Shown here piece by piece: positions 10,379-20,070 of a DNA stretch of 64,000 nucleotides. The stretch spans positions 744,001-808,000 of the forward strand of contig JAHVKF010000002.1 of assembly GCA_019800895.1 (NCBI GenBank). Reading direction: 5' to 3'. The notes beneath the pieces were generated by a model that saw only the letters and a program-made list of their open reading frames with translations, was not told the origin of the DNA and searched no databases. The position numbers and the translations under genes are program-made. Each line of letters opens with the position of its first letter. The stretch's first letter is position 1. This stretch comes from Halomonas denitrificans. GTDB lineage: Bacteria > Pseudomonadota > Gammaproteobacteria > Xanthomonadales > Wenzhouxiangellaceae.

Positions 10379-11677
10379 TCAGTCGCCGGTCGAGTCGATG
10401 TGGTCGCGGTAGCGTTCGAACAGACGCAGGTGCTTGTTGCGCTGGAGGTCGTACTCCGTGCCGTCGATCCAGACGCGCTCGATCGACGTCATCGGTTCGA
10501 GCGGGTCGCCGTCGGTGACGATCAGCGAGGCGCGCTTGCCCACGCTCAGGGTGCCGAGTTCGTCGCCGATCCCGAGGATTTCGGCCGGCCATTGGGTCAC
10601 GCTCTTCAATGCGGCGTCCTTCGGCAGCCCGAAGGCGGCCGCACTGCCGGCGTGGAAGGGCAGGTTGCGGGCGTTGGTGCCGGAGTTGCCGGCGATCGCG
10701 AACCGGACCCCGGCCTCGTGCAGGCGGGCCGCGGCCACGTACGCCTGGTCGTAGGGCTCCCAACGGCGGGTCGGCATGGTGTAGACGCCGGTCAGGATGG
10801 CCGGCGTGCCGTCGACCGCGAGCCGTTCGGCCAGGTATTGCAGGTCGGGCCCGCCGACCAGCACCAGATTGTCGAACGCCTGGCGTCCTGCCCAGTCCAG
10901 CGCCGCTTCGATCGCCGCGTGGTTGTCGGCGTGCAGGAACAGCGGCAACGAGCCGTCGAGCAGCGGCCCCAGGGCTTCGAGTTGCGCGTTGCGGGGTGGG
11001 CGCGGTGCATTTCCGGCTTCGAACGCCGCTTGTGCACGGTGCCACTGGCGGGCCTGTTCGAGCACCCGGTCGATGGCCTGGAGATCGTCGTTGTCCGCGT
11101 TGTCCGCGGCGCCCGGGGGGAACGCGATGTGCATGCCCGCCGGTGCTTCGATGACCATGTCTTCCCACGACCAGCCGTCCATCCGCATCACCGCCGACCG
11201 GCCGCGGATCAGGCCGCCAACGGGCACCGTGTGCGAGGTCAGGATGCCGCCGGCAACGCTCACCGGCAGGAGGTCGGAGTCGTGGTTGAACGCGACTTCG
11301 ACCCGCAGCGCGGCGTTGATCGACCCCATCTCGCTCTGGTCCATCGTGCCGTCGACGCTGCCGATCTCGATCAGGCCGAGCTGCGACAGCGGGTGGACGA
11401 AGCCGGGGTAGACGTGCAGCCCGTCGAGGTCGACGAATTCGATGCGGTCGTCATCGAGGGAATCGGCGAGCTCGTCCTCGCTGCCGATCGCCTCGATGCG
11501 CTCGCCGCGGATCACCACGACGCCGTCGGCGATCGGATCGCCGTCGACCGGGTGGACCGTGGCCCCGGTCAGCACGGTCATCCGTTCGTTCGATGCGCGC
11601 TCGTCCTGGGCTCTGGCCGGCGAAGCGGCGAGGGCCAGCAGGGCGAGGATCAGGAGTGTCTGGCTGAAGCGGTTCAC
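10379..11677 (-). CDS. exported amidohydrolase-fold protein lacking HxH (third gene of trio)
   Basis: 432 residues with a signal peptide (MNRFSQTLLILALLALAASPARA). The composite amidohydrolase architecture is visible: a beta-sandwich start (LTGATVHPVDGDPIADGVVVIRGERI) and a C-terminal strand set (LSVGKRASLIVTDGDPL). Where active members read PGxxDxHxH, this protein reads PGFVHPLSQLG (about 91-101), so the first two metal-binding histidines are missing. The late aspartate motif is also unrecognisable (FAIAGNSGTN). It is therefore probably not a classical metal hydrolase. The GTG start at 11677 overlaps the TGA of the upstream gene. A role as partner of the intact paralogue encoded upstream is possible. 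Confidence 0.8.
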   Translation of the reverse strand: MNRFSQTLLILALLALAASPARAQDERASNERMTVLTGATVHPVDGDPIADGVVVIRGERIEAIGSEDELADSLDDDRIEFVDLDGLHVYPGFVHPLSQLGLIEIGSVDGTMDQSEMGSINAALRVEVAFNHDSDLLPVSVAGGILTSHTVPVGGLIRGRSAVMRMDGWSWEDMVIEAPAGMHIAFPPGAADNADNDDLQAIDRVLEQARQWHRAQAAFEAGNAPRPPRNAQLEALGPLLDGSLPLFLHADNHAAIEAALDWAGRQAFDNLVLVGGPDLQYLAERLAVDGTPAILTGVYTMPTRRWEPYDQAYVAAARLHEAGVRFAIAGNSGTNARNLPFHAGSAAAFGLPKDAALKSVTQWPAEILGIGDELGTLSVGKRASLIVTDGDPLEPMTSIERVWIDGTEYDLQRNKHLRLFERYRDHIDSTGD

Positions 11678-13230
11678 TGGTGGGCCTCCCCGGAGCGGTG
11701 GGCATGATCGTGGGCGTAGCAGTACGCGTCGTGGGCGAGCTCCGACTCGCGATAGCCGAGCAGCCCCTCGGGCGACGGCTCGCCGCCCTCCGCGCCGTCC
11801 TCGTCCTTGTCGGACCCGCCTTCGTCAAGGACCAGAGCCATCAGCTCGCGCCGTTCGGCGTCCAGCGCCTCGCGCCGGGCCAGGTCGGCCTCGCGGTCGA
11901 AGTAGCGGCGGCCGTCGACCCAGGTCTGCTCGACCCGGGAGTAGACCGACAGGGGGTTGCCGTTCCAGATCACGACGTCGGCGTCCAGGCCCTCGGCCAG
12001 CCGGCCGGTGCGGTCGCCGATTCCGAGCTGTTCGGCCGGTCCGGCGGTGATCATCACCAGCGCGTCGTGTGGGTCGACGCCCCCGTAGCGCACCGCCTTG
12101 GCGGCCTCGAGGTTCATGCGCCGTGCGAGCTCGGAGTTGTCCGAGTGCAGGCCGGTGACGACACCGGCGCGTTGCATCAGCGCCGGGTTGTAGCCGATCG
12201 CGTCGGTCGCCTCGTGCTTGAAGTTCCACCAGTCGATGAAGGTCGACCCGCCGGCGCCGTGCTCGGCCATCCGGCGCGCCAGCTTGTAGCCTTCGAGGAC
12301 GTGCTGGAACGTACCGATGGTCACGCCGAAGCGCTCGGCCAGCTCGATCAACATCACCATCTCGTCGGCGCGGTAGGCATGGGAGTGGATGCGTCGCTCG
12401 CCGGCCAGGATCTCGCCGATCGCCTCCAGCTCCAGGTCCGGGCGGGGCGGCACGACGTCCCGGCCGCGACGGCCCTGCGGCATCGATTCCAGCGCCCGGC
12501 GATGATCCTCCGCCTGCTGGAACTTCTCCTCGATGATCTGGGCCACGCCCGGACGGGTCGAGGGGTAGCGCGGATCGTCGCTGCTCCAGTTGCTCTGCTT
12601 CGGGTTTTCGCCGAGCGCGAACTTGATGCCGGCCGGCGCCGCGTCGAACAGCAGGTCCTCCGGGGCCGCGCCCCAGCGGAGCTTGATCACGGCCATCTGG
12701 CCGCCGATCGCGTTGGCCGATCCGTGCAGCAGGTTGATCGTCGTCACGCCGCCGGCGAGCTGGCGGTAGATGTTGATCGAATCCGCGTCGATCACGTCCT
12801 CGATCCGCACCTGCGCCGTCGAGATGTCGGTGGCTTCGTTGACGCCCCCGATGATCGCCGAGTGCGAGTGCGCATCGATGATTCCGGGCGTGACATGCAG
12901 GCCGGTGCCGTCGATCTCCAGCGCACCGCGGGGGACGGAGAGATCGGGGCCGATCGCAGCGATCCGCCCGTCCTCGATGTGCAGGTCCGTCTCCTCCAGA
13001 ATGCCCGCCTCGCCCGCAGTCCAGAGCGTGGCGTCGCGGATGACCAGGTCCCGCTGGGGCGGCGGCTGATCGATCACCCATGCCTCGATGTCGGGCCGGT
13101 AGCCGGGCTCCCGGTCATCGGCGTCGGCCGCGGCCAGCGAGGTTGCGAGCGCCGCGCCAAGCAGCACGGCCAGTCGCCGCTTCGTCGTTCTCTTGTTCAT
13201 CGGTCTGTTCTTCTTCGTCGGTCGGTTCAT
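11674..13230 (-). CDS. exported amidohydrolase with intact metal site (second gene of trio)
   Basis: 518 residues. This is the only member of the trio that keeps the metal ligands: PGIIDAHSHS (H121, H123), HSHAYRADEM, QHVLEGYK and GLHSDNSE, in the order expected for imidazolonepropionase/dipeptidase-like amidohydrolases. A hydrophobic segment after a basic start suggests export. The ATG at 13230 overlaps the previous stop as ATGA; a second ATG at 13200 would give a more typical signal peptide (MNKRTTKRRLAVLLGAALATSLAAA). The C-terminus carries an acidic, Gly-rich stretch and a His-rich end (HDAYCYAHDHAHRSGEAHQ), which could bind metal. The substrate cannot be told from sequence. Confidence 0.85.
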   Translation of the reverse strand: MNRPTKKNRPMNKRTTKRRLAVLLGAALATSLAAADADDREPGYRPDIEAWVIDQPPPQRDLVIRDATLWTAGEAGILEETDLHIEDGRIAAIGPDLSVPRGALEIDGTGLHVTPGIIDAHSHSAIIGGVNEATDISTAQVRIEDVIDADSINIYRQLAGGVTTINLLHGSANAIGGQMAVIKLRWGAAPEDLLFDAAPAGIKFALGENPKQSNWSSDDPRYPSTRPGVAQIIEEKFQQAEDHRRALESMPQGRRGRDVVPPRPDLELEAIGEILAGERRIHSHAYRADEMVMLIELAERFGVTIGTFQHVLEGYKLARRMAEHGAGGSTFIDWWNFKHEATDAIGYNPALMQRAGVVTGLHSDNSELARRMNLEAAKAVRYGGVDPHDALVMITAGPAEQLGIGDRTGRLAEGLDADVVIWNGNPLSVYSRVEQTWVDGRRYFDREADLARREALDAERRELMALVLDEGGSDKDEDGAEGGEPSPEGLLGYRESELAHDAYCYAHDHAHRSGEAHQ

Positions 13231-14897
13231 CGGCGCGAGCCCTCCTCGTCCGGGCCGCTGGTTCGCTGGCCGCGGACGGTGAATTCTCCGAACGGGCCGC
13301 TGCCGGTGCCGCGGCCCCGGTCCCCTTCGATGTCCATGTCGATCGCGATCGTGCCGGAGCCGCCGTAGCGCGACGCGTCGATGCGGATCTGAAGCTGCTT
13401 GCCGGACACCCGGATCTCGCTCAGCGGGGTGTCGTTGCCCATGGCCGAAAGGGTGCCGGTCAGGGAGGTGGGGTCGCCGCTGAGCACGAGTTCGGCGTCC
13501 ACGTCGCCCATGCCGGGCAGGCCGAGCGTCAGCGCCCAGGTGCCGGCCGGGTCGACTTCCGGCGGCTCGAGTTTCGCCAGCTCGTAGCGCGCGCCGTCGA
13601 TCCAGACCTCGCTGATCGTCGGCGCTTCGGTGAACAGGTCGCCTTCGACGAGGAGGAAGTTGGCCATGTGGCCCGGCGCGATCCGCCCGGCACGATCGCC
13701 GATGCCCAGCCACTCGGCCGGTCCGGTGGTCAGACCGGCAAGCGCGCGATCCGGGTCGAGGCCGCGTTCGATCGCCGTGGCGAGGTGGCCGAACAGGTCG
13801 GCCGGGTTGCCCAGGCCGTGGGCAGTGAACATCACCGGCACCCCGGCCTCGATCAGCCGCTGCGCGTTCTCCGGGGCGCGGCGCCAGTGGCGAAGCTCTT
13901 CCAGCGAGACATCGCGGTCGTTCTCGTCCTCGACGTCCGGGGCCGCAGGAAGGTCCATGGTCAGGATGTGCGGAACCCGGCGCGGAAACTGGTCGAGGCG
14001 CTGGTACTCGGCGCCGTGGCCGACCAGGACGAGGTCCATCTCGTCGTCGACCAGGCCCAGGATCCGGAGCGTGTCGTGGATGTCGCGGGCTTCGAAGACC
14101 AGCGGTACGTCGCCGTCGAGGACGGGATCGAGCGCGTCGAGCCCCGGCAGCCACTCCGGTCGCGCCTGGGCCGGATCGGCCTGCCAGGCGCGCTGTGCCT
14201 GCTGCTGCCAGCGCGCATCGAGGAGCGTCTGCCGGAACAGGGCGACCGAGCCCATCAGCGACTGCGGGTAGGCACCCGACGGCCCGCGTTCGTGCAGGTG
14301 GGCGTGCTGGGCGACGTCGGCGCGCAGGCGGTTGGCGGTCAGGCCGCCTTCGCCCAGATTGGCGACCACCGAACGGCCGCGCAGCAAGCCGTCTCCGGGG
14401 GCCAGCAGGGCCGTGGTGAAGCCGGCCCGGCGGCGCGCGTCGACCGTCTCGTCGGGCCAGAGGCCGGCATCCACGGTCGCATCCGGACGGATCAGGGCGT
14501 GGCGGCCGTCTGCCACGGCCGCCTCGTCCGGCGCCTCGTCACCGGCCTCGGCCTCGACGACGAGATAGGAATCGATGAGGCCCGGATAGACCGTCAGCGG
14601 CGGCTGTTCGGCGCCGCGCTCGTACTCGATGCGGGCCGCGTCGGCGGGCGGCTCGACGTCGCCGACCGATTCGATCACGCCATCGCGGACCACGATGGTG
14701 GCCGACTGCAAGACCTCTCCGGGCGCGGTCACGACGCGCACATCGACGAGCGCGTGCACGTCCGGGAGCGGTTGACGGAGCTCGGCCGCGGCGGCCGGCA
14801 GGGCGGCCAGCGCGGCCAGCAGCAGGACCAGTGGGCCGCGAGCAGGCCGGATCGAGGGCCGGCCCCGGGCCTCGGAATTCAGGGAAAGGACGGGCAA
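13227..14897 (-). CDS. exported amidohydrolase-fold protein lacking HxH, with extra C-terminal domain (first gene of trio)
   Basis: 556 residues if started at the TTG at 14897, which has an AGGAG site 9 bases upstream and yields a signal peptide (RPARGPLVLLLAALAALPAAAA). No in-frame ATG exists before the middle of the protein, so a TTG start is likely. The amidohydrolase N-terminal strands are present, but the metal motif reads VYPGLIDSYLVV (about 103-113) in place of PGxxDxHxH, and the later aspartate position reads MFTAHGLGN. After about residue 440 there is an additional beta-rich domain of about 110 residues (ending near FGEFTVRGQRTSG) not found in the other two proteins. Its stop overlaps the next start, so the three genes are translationally coupled. 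Confidence 0.78.
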   Translation of the reverse strand: MPVLSLNSEARGRPSIRPARGPLVLLLAALAALPAAAAELRQPLPDVHALVDVRVVTAPGEVLQSATIVVRDGVIESVGDVEPPADAARIEYERGAEQPPLTVYPGLIDSYLVVEAEAGDEAPDEAAVADGRHALIRPDATVDAGLWPDETVDARRRAGFTTALLAPGDGLLRGRSVVANLGEGGLTANRLRADVAQHAHLHERGPSGAYPQSLMGSVALFRQTLLDARWQQQAQRAWQADPAQARPEWLPGLDALDPVLDGDVPLVFEARDIHDTLRILGLVDDEMDLVLVGHGAEYQRLDQFPRRVPHILTMDLPAAPDVEDENDRDVSLEELRHWRRAPENAQRLIEAGVPVMFTAHGLGNPADLFGHLATAIERGLDPDRALAGLTTGPAEWLGIGDRAGRIAPGHMANFLLVEGDLFTEAPTISEVWIDGARYELAKLEPPEVDPAGTWALTLGLPGMGDVDAELVLSGDPTSLTGTLSAMGNDTPLSEIRVSGKQLQIRIDASRYGGSGTIAIDMDIEGDRGRGTGSGPFGEFTVRGQRTSGPDEEGSRR

Positions 14898-15009
14898 GAT
14901 CGTGCACTCCTGAACGGGATGGAGTCCCGCACCGTAGCCGCCTGCGCGTGAGCGTCGCATCGGCCAGAAGTCACGCAGTCCGGTGATTCGCGGCGATGCC
15001 ACGAGGGTA

Positions 15010-15038
15010 TTGAAACGAAGGGCCGGACGCGCGATAAT
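15010..15038 (+). promoter_or_regulatory. sigma-70 promoter of rpmE
   Basis: TTGAAA (15010-15015), 17-bp spacer, GATAAT (15033-15038). Predicted start near 15045, about 33 bases before the rpmE ATG, with an AGGAA site at about 15067. Confidence 0.75.
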
Positions 15039-15077
15039 TGCGGGCTTCGTTTTCTTTGCATACGCAGGAACGCCATC

Positions 15078-15329
15078 ATGAAGGCAGGCATCCACCCCGA
15101 ATACCGCGACGTCGTGTTCCAGGACATCTCGAGCGACTTCTCGTTCAAGACGCGCTCGACGATCAAGACCAAGGACACGATCAAGTGGGAAGACGGCAAC
15201 GAATACCCGCTGGTCAAGGTCGAGGTCTCGAGCCAGTCGCACCCGTTCTACACCGGTCAGCACAAGATCGTCGATTCCGGCGGCCGCGTCGATCGGTTCA
15301 AGCAGCGCTACGGCAAGTCGAAGAAGTAA
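15078..15329 (+). CDS. rpmE2: 50S ribosomal protein L31 type B (zinc-free)
   Basis: 83 residues, beginning [21 protein letters not shown] and containing [18 protein letters not shown] and a basic end, as in the YkgM/type B family. It has no cysteine at all, so the zinc-binding motif of type A L31 is absent. In bacteria that carry both types, the type B copy is used when zinc is short. Here it has a good housekeeping-type promoter and no Zur-like palindrome that I can see, so it may be the main L31 of this organism. Confidence 0.93.
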   Translation: MKAGIHPEYRDVVFQDISSDFSFKTRSTIKTKDTIKWEDGNEYPLVKVEVSSQSHPFYTGQHKIVDSGGRVDRFKQRYGKSKK

Positions 15330-15561
15330 CGCCGCACCCGCTGTTCGACTCCGGTGCGCGCCCGGCGTGCACCGCGTACGGCCGACGACCCCGGCCGACA
15401 TCGCACGGTCATCCTGGTGTCTCCGAGCCTGTGCGATACTCTATCCATACGGTGCCGCATGGTCGCGACACCGTTTCGACGTTCGCGCTGCCGCCCGCTC
15501 CAGGGCGTCGCGTGTCCTCGCGCGGACGCCAGACAAAACCCATGACGCAAGGAGTGCCACC
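15330..15561. other. intergenic region upstream of gltA
   Basis: About 230 bp without a supported gene. A TGCGATACT extended -10-like element occurs near 15431-15439, but no convincing -35 was found. The region presumably holds the gltA promoter. Confidence 0.35.
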
Positions 15562-16851
15562 GTGGCGGAACGCAAGCTGACCCTGACCGATCCCGAATCC
15601 GGCAAAGAACTCGACCTGCCGGTCGTCGCCGGCAGCGAAGGCGATCCGACGCTGGACATCAGCGGCCTGCACAAGGAACTGGGGTATTTCACCTTCGACC
15701 CCGGCTACGGCACCACCGCGAGCTGCAAGAGCGACATCACGTTCATCGACGGCGGCGCCGGCATCCTGCGCTACCGCGGCTATCCGATCGAACAGCTGGC
15801 GGAGAAGTCGTCCTTTCTGGAGGTCGCCTACCTGCTGTTGTACGGCGAGCTGCCGACGCAGGCCGAGTTCAGCCGCTTCGACCGCGACATCACGTACCAC
15901 ACGATGGTGCACGAGAAGCTCAACACCTTCATGCAGGGCTTCCACTACAACGCGCACCCGATGGCGATCCTGTCGGGCGTGGTCGGTTCGATGGCCGCGT
16001 TCTACCACGACATGCTCGATGTCAACGATCCCGAGCAGCGTGACCTGGCGGCCAAGCGCCTGATCGCCAAGATGCCGACGATCGCCGCGGCCGCCTATCG
16101 CCATTCGCAGGGCTGGCCCAGCGCCTATCCGAAGAATTCGCTGCGCTACTCGGAACGATTCCTGCACATGATGTTCTCCGTGCCCGCCGAACCGTACGAG
16201 GTCAACCCGGTCGCGGCCAAGGCGCTCGACCTGCTGTTCATCCTGCACGCCGACCACGAGCAGAACGCGTCGACCTCGACCGTGCGCCTGGTCGGATCGA
16301 CCGGCGCCAATCCCTATGCCTGCACCGCGGCCGGCATCGCCGCGCTCTGGGGCCCTGCCCACGGCGGCGCCAACGAGGCGGTGCTGCGCATGCTCAACGA
16401 GATCGGCACCGTCAAGAACGTCCCCGAGTTCATCAAGCGGGCCAAGGACAAGGACGATCCGTTCCGCCTGATGGGCTTCGGTCACCGCGTCTACAAGAAC
16501 CACGATCCGCGCGCGACCATCATCCGCAAGGCCTGCCACGAGGTGCTGCAGGAGCTCGGCAAGAAGGACGAGCTGCTCGACCTGGCGATGAAGCTCGAAG
16601 AGATCGCGCTCGAGGACGACTACTTCGTCGAGCGCAAGCTCTACCCGAACGTGGATTTCTATTCGGGAATCATCTACAAGGCGCTGGGCATTCCGACCTC
16701 GATGTTCACCGCCATGTTCGCCATCGGCAGGACCGTCGGCTGGGTCAGCCAGTGGCTGGAGCAGTCGGCGAACCCGACCCGCATCGGCCGTCCGCGCCAG
16801 GTCTATACCGGCGCGACCGAGCGCGACTACGTGGAGATCGGCAAGCGCTGA
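15562..16851 (+). CDS. gltA: citrate synthase (type II, hexameric family)
   Basis: Condenses oxaloacetate and acetyl-CoA to citrate. The 429-residue product has the standard gammaproteobacterial length. Catalytic motifs are in place: [12 protein letters not shown] (His near 229), [11 protein letters not shown] (His near 269) and [14 protein letters not shown] (His/Arg, Asp follows). Start is GTG at 15562 with AAGGAG 7 bases upstream; the frame is open further 5' but without a better site. Monocistronic, converging on the hypothetical gene downstream. Confidence 0.97.
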   Translation: MAERKLTLTDPESGKELDLPVVAGSEGDPTLDISGLHKELGYFTFDPGYGTTASCKSDITFIDGGAGILRYRGYPIEQLAEKSSFLEVAYLLLYGELPTQAEFSRFDRDITYHTMVHEKLNTFMQGFHYNAHPMAILSGVVGSMAAFYHDMLDVNDPEQRDLAAKRLIAKMPTIAAAAYRHSQGWPSAYPKNSLRYSERFLHMMFSVPAEPYEVNPVAAKALDLLFILHADHEQNASTSTVRLVGSTGANPYACTAAGIAALWGPAHGGANEAVLRMLNEIGTVKNVPEFIKRAKDKDDPFRLMGFGHRVYKNHDPRATIIRKACHEVLQELGKKDELLDLAMKLEEIALEDDYFVERKLYPNVDFYSGIIYKALGIPTSMFTAMFAIGRTVGWVSQWLEQSANPTRIGRPRQVYTGATERDYVEIGKR

Positions 16852-16893
16852 TCCGCGACGCGTGCGGCGTCGGCTCCCGGCCGACGTCCGTGC

Positions 16894-17511
16894 TCAGGGC
16901 GCATTCGCCGCCACCATCGCTTCGACTTCCGTCAGGCCCGCGCGTCGCTGCGGGCGCCCGTCGACCGGGTCCGGCGGTGCCTGGCGGCCCGAGGGCCCGC
17001 ACATCAGCGCGAGCTCGAAGGCCTGTCCGCCGGCCTCCACGACCACCAGTTCCAGGTCACGGAACGACCCGTCGTGCCAGCGGATGCGGCGCGATTCCTG
17101 GCTGAACGGAAGGCGCTGCTCCATCAGATAGGCCACCACCTCGTCCGGCGTGTCGCAGAACAGGTGCAGGCTGACCCGGGAATGCTCGTCGGCGGTGCCT
17201 TCGAGCACCGGGCCGACGAGCTTCGGCCGGAACCGGTGGAAGAAGCGCATCGCGCCGACCGCGGCGTCACGTAGCTGCTGCAGCGTGTCCTGGTGCGCGT
17301 CGCCCCCGTACAGTGCCTGATAGCGCTTCAGTTCGGCTTCGACCTCGCTGTTCGACGGCAAGCCGCGGCCGATCGGCACGCCGAGACGGCTGGCCGCCTT
17401 CTCCTTGGCGCTGCGGTAGTTGCGCTGCCCTTCGGTGGCCAGGATGCGGGCGGCCTCGAAGGCCACTTCCTGGCGGCGTCGATCCGCATTGCGCGACGAG
17501 CGATTTCCCAT
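16894..17511 (-). CDS. conserved hypothetical protein, possible nucleotidyltransferase-like
   Basis: 205 residues. The N-terminal 60 residues are basic and helical (NADRRRQEVAFEAARILATEG, RSAKEKAASRLG). The central part is mixed alpha/beta with PKLVGPVLEGTADEHSRVSLHLFCD (about 95-120), which resembles the beta-strand core of nucleotidyltransferase-like hypothetical proteins of proteobacteria. I do not see a full GS-x-DxD motif, so activity is uncertain. It lies between gltA (convergent) and mrcA (upstream on the same strand, 63 bp away). Confidence 0.7.
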   Translation of the reverse strand: MGNRSSRNADRRRQEVAFEAARILATEGQRNYRSAKEKAASRLGVPIGRGLPSNSEVEAELKRYQALYGGDAHQDTLQQLRDAAVGAMRFFHRFRPKLVGPVLEGTADEHSRVSLHLFCDTPDEVVAYLMEQRLPFSQESRRIRWHDGSFRDLELVVVEAGGQAFELALMCGPSGRQAPPDPVDGRPQRRAGLTEVEAMVAANAP

Positions 17512-17574
17512 CGTCGATCTCCGTAGAACGGCTTCGGGCCTGGGCTCGATTATGCGGGGACGGCGGCAACGCCG

Positions 17575-20070
17575 TCAGTAGATCTCGTACGGATCGACCG
17601 CGTCCTCGGCGACGGCGTCGCGCGGCTCCTGCAGCGGCGGCAGGTTGCCCGACTGGAACCATTCACGCACCGCGCCCGGCGTGCCGGGTCGCACCCGCAG
17701 GCCGGAATCGGGATCGATCATCGCCTGGACGATGCCCACGGGAACCGTCCGTTCCTGCTCCGGCACGCCGTCGAGAGCGACGGTCATGTAGTCGACCCAG
17801 ATCGGCAGCGCGGTGCGCCCGCCCTGCTCGTAGCGCCCCAGCTCCTCGTTGCCGTCCATGCCGACCCAGACGACGGTCACGAGCTCGTCGTTGAAGCCGG
17901 CGAACCAGGTGTCGCGCTGATCGTTGGTGGTGCCGGTCTTGCCGGCCAGGTCGTTGCGGCCCAGGGCCATCGCGCGCTGCCCGGTGCCTTCGCGGATCAC
18001 GTCGCCCATCATCGAGCGGATCAGCCAGGCGGTCTGCGGCGAGAGGACCCGCTCGGCCAGGCGCGGAACCGGTGGGCCGTGCAGCTCGGCGGGCTCGCCT
18101 TCGGCTTCGTCCGGCGCAGGATTCTCGCCGGTGTCCAGGGTCAGGGCGCGAACGGAATCGCGCTGCGGTTCGGGGGCGGCGGTGGCCGCTTCATCGGGGC
18201 GAGGCGGCGGGCAGTCGGCGCAGACCCGGGGCCGCTGCGGCACCTCGAGCTCCTGCCCGTCGATGTCGCGAACGGCCAGGACGAAGTGCGGCTCGATCGC
18301 GAAGCCGCCGTTGGCGAACACCGCGTAGGCCGCCGCCAGGTCCATCGGTGTGATCGACGCCGAGCCCAGCGCCATCGACGGTCCGTTCGGAATCTCGTCG
18401 CGGGCGAAGCCGAAGGAGGTCACGTAGTCGGTCGCGCGCTGCAGTCCGAGATCCATCACGAGCCGGACGCTGATGAGGTTGCGTGAATGAACCATGCCTT
18501 CGCGCAGCCGGGTCGGTCCGAAGAACTGCTCGGAGAAGTTCTGCGGCTTCCAGGTCCGCTCCTGCGACGGGTCGTCGAAAACGACCGGTGCATCGTTGAC
18601 CAGGCTCGCCGGGGTGTAGCCGGCGTCGAGCGCGGCGGCGTAGATGAACGGCTTGAACGCCGAGCCCGGCTGGCGGCGGGACTGGGTGGCCCGATTGAAC
18701 TGGCTGGCGGCGAAGTCCAGGCCGCCGACCAGCGCGACCACCGCGCCCGTGTCCGGCTTCAGCGAGACCAGCGCGGCCTGCGCCTCGGGCACCTGGGCCA
18801 GGCGCCAGCCCTCGGGATGCTCGCGCAGGCGGACCCGATCGCCGGGCGCCAGCACGTCGCCGACCGCCGACGGACTCGCGCCGACCGCGTCTCGGCCCAG
18901 GAACGGACGGGCCCACTCGATGCGTTCCAGCAGCAGGGTGGCTTCACGGCCATCGACCAGCAACAGGCGGGCCTGCTCGGGTTCGACCTCGAGGACAACG
19001 GCCGGGATCAGGTCGCCGATGTCCGGCGCCTCGTCGAGCAGGTCCAGCAGCGCATCCGGCCGATCGAGGAGGTCCGGATCGACGCGGCCTTCGGGGCCGC
19101 GCCAGCCGTGGCGCTTGTCGTAGGTGTCGAGGCCGTCCTGGACCGCCGCATCCGCGGCGCGCTGCAGCGAGCTGTCGACCGTGGTGACGATTTCGTAGCC
19201 CCCGGCGTAGGCCTCTTCGGCCCCGAACCGGTCGACGGCTTCCCGGCGCACGATCTCGGCCACCCAGGGGGCATCGAGTTCCCGCTGCGGCCCGTGCAGC
19301 TCGGCGCGGTCCGGCGTGGCCTGCGCTTCGCTCCACTGCGCCTCGGTGATGAAGCCCTCGTCGAGCATCCGGTCGAGCACGTAGCCGCGCCGCGCGACCG
19401 CGCCCTCGGGATTGCTGATCGGGTTGTCGCGGGACGGCGCCTTGGGCAGTCCGGCGATCAGCGCCATCTCGGCCAGCGTGAGTTCGTCGACGGTCTTGCC
19501 GTAGTAGATCTGCGCCGCGGCACCGACGCCGTAGGCACGCTGGCCGAGAAACTCCTTGTTGAGGTAGAGCTCGAAGATCTCGTCCTTCTCCAGCTCGCGC
19601 TCGATCTTCACGGCGAGGAAGATCTCGCGGATCTTGCGCGTCACGGAGAACTCATTGGTCAGGAAGAATCGCCGCGCGACCTGCTGGGTGATCGTGCTGC
19701 CGCCGGGCACCCTGCGCTGGCCCAGGTAGCGCACGTAGCCGAACACGCCGCGCAGCGTTCCGGCGATGTCGATGCCGAAGTGTCCGTAGAAATTGTCGTC
19801 CTCCGCGGCCAGGAACGCCTGGCGCTGGAGCTCGGGAATTTCCTCGATACTCAAGGGGATGCGGCGTTGCTCGCCGATCTCGGCCATCAGCTGTCCATCG
19901 GCCGAATACACCCGCAGCGGAACCTGCAGTTCGACCTCGCGCAAGGTCTCCACGTCGGGCAGTGAGGGCCAGATCAGGGCCCAGAGGACCGTGAAGCCGA
20001 TCACACCCAACAGCAACCCCAGAAAAAACAGGCGGATAGAAAACTTAATTAGAGACTTTATTCTTGGCAT
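17575..20070 (-). CDS. mrcA: penicillin-binding protein 1A (transglycosylase/transpeptidase)
   Basis: 831-residue class A PBP that polymerises and cross-links peptidoglycan. One N-terminal membrane anchor (about 12-34) precedes the GT51 domain (EDDNFYGHFGID near 85, GGSTITQQVARRFFL near 117, KIREIFLAVKIE). An OB-like insert follows, then the transpeptidase domain with the SxxK motif QPGSAFKPF, the SxN motif SRNL and the KTG motif GKTGTTND. An acidic, proline-rich insert near residues 610-665 (from VCADCPPPRP) lies between SxN and KTG. The ATG at 20070 is preferred; an in-frame ATG seven codons upstream is possible. Divergent from pilM, as in pseudomonads. Confidence 0.95.
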   Translation of the reverse strand: MPRIKSLIKFSIRLFFLGLLLGVIGFTVLWALIWPSLPDVETLREVELQVPLRVYSADGQLMAEIGEQRRIPLSIEEIPELQRQAFLAAEDDNFYGHFGIDIAGTLRGVFGYVRYLGQRRVPGGSTITQQVARRFFLTNEFSVTRKIREIFLAVKIERELEKDEIFELYLNKEFLGQRAYGVGAAAQIYYGKTVDELTLAEMALIAGLPKAPSRDNPISNPEGAVARRGYVLDRMLDEGFITEAQWSEAQATPDRAELHGPQRELDAPWVAEIVRREAVDRFGAEEAYAGGYEIVTTVDSSLQRAADAAVQDGLDTYDKRHGWRGPEGRVDPDLLDRPDALLDLLDEAPDIGDLIPAVVLEVEPEQARLLLVDGREATLLLERIEWARPFLGRDAVGASPSAVGDVLAPGDRVRLREHPEGWRLAQVPEAQAALVSLKPDTGAVVALVGGLDFAASQFNRATQSRRQPGSAFKPFIYAAALDAGYTPASLVNDAPVVFDDPSQERTWKPQNFSEQFFGPTRLREGMVHSRNLISVRLVMDLGLQRATDYVTSFGFARDEIPNGPSMALGSASITPMDLAAAYAVFANGGFAIEPHFVLAVRDIDGQELEVPQRPRVCADCPPPRPDEAATAAPEPQRDSVRALTLDTGENPAPDEAEGEPAELHGPPVPRLAERVLSPQTAWLIRSMMGDVIREGTGQRAMALGRNDLAGKTGTTNDQRDTWFAGFNDELVTVVWVGMDGNEELGRYEQGGRTALPIWVDYMTVALDGVPEQERTVPVGIVQAMIDPDSGLRVRPGTPGAVREWFQSGNLPPLQEPRDAVAEDAVDPYEIY

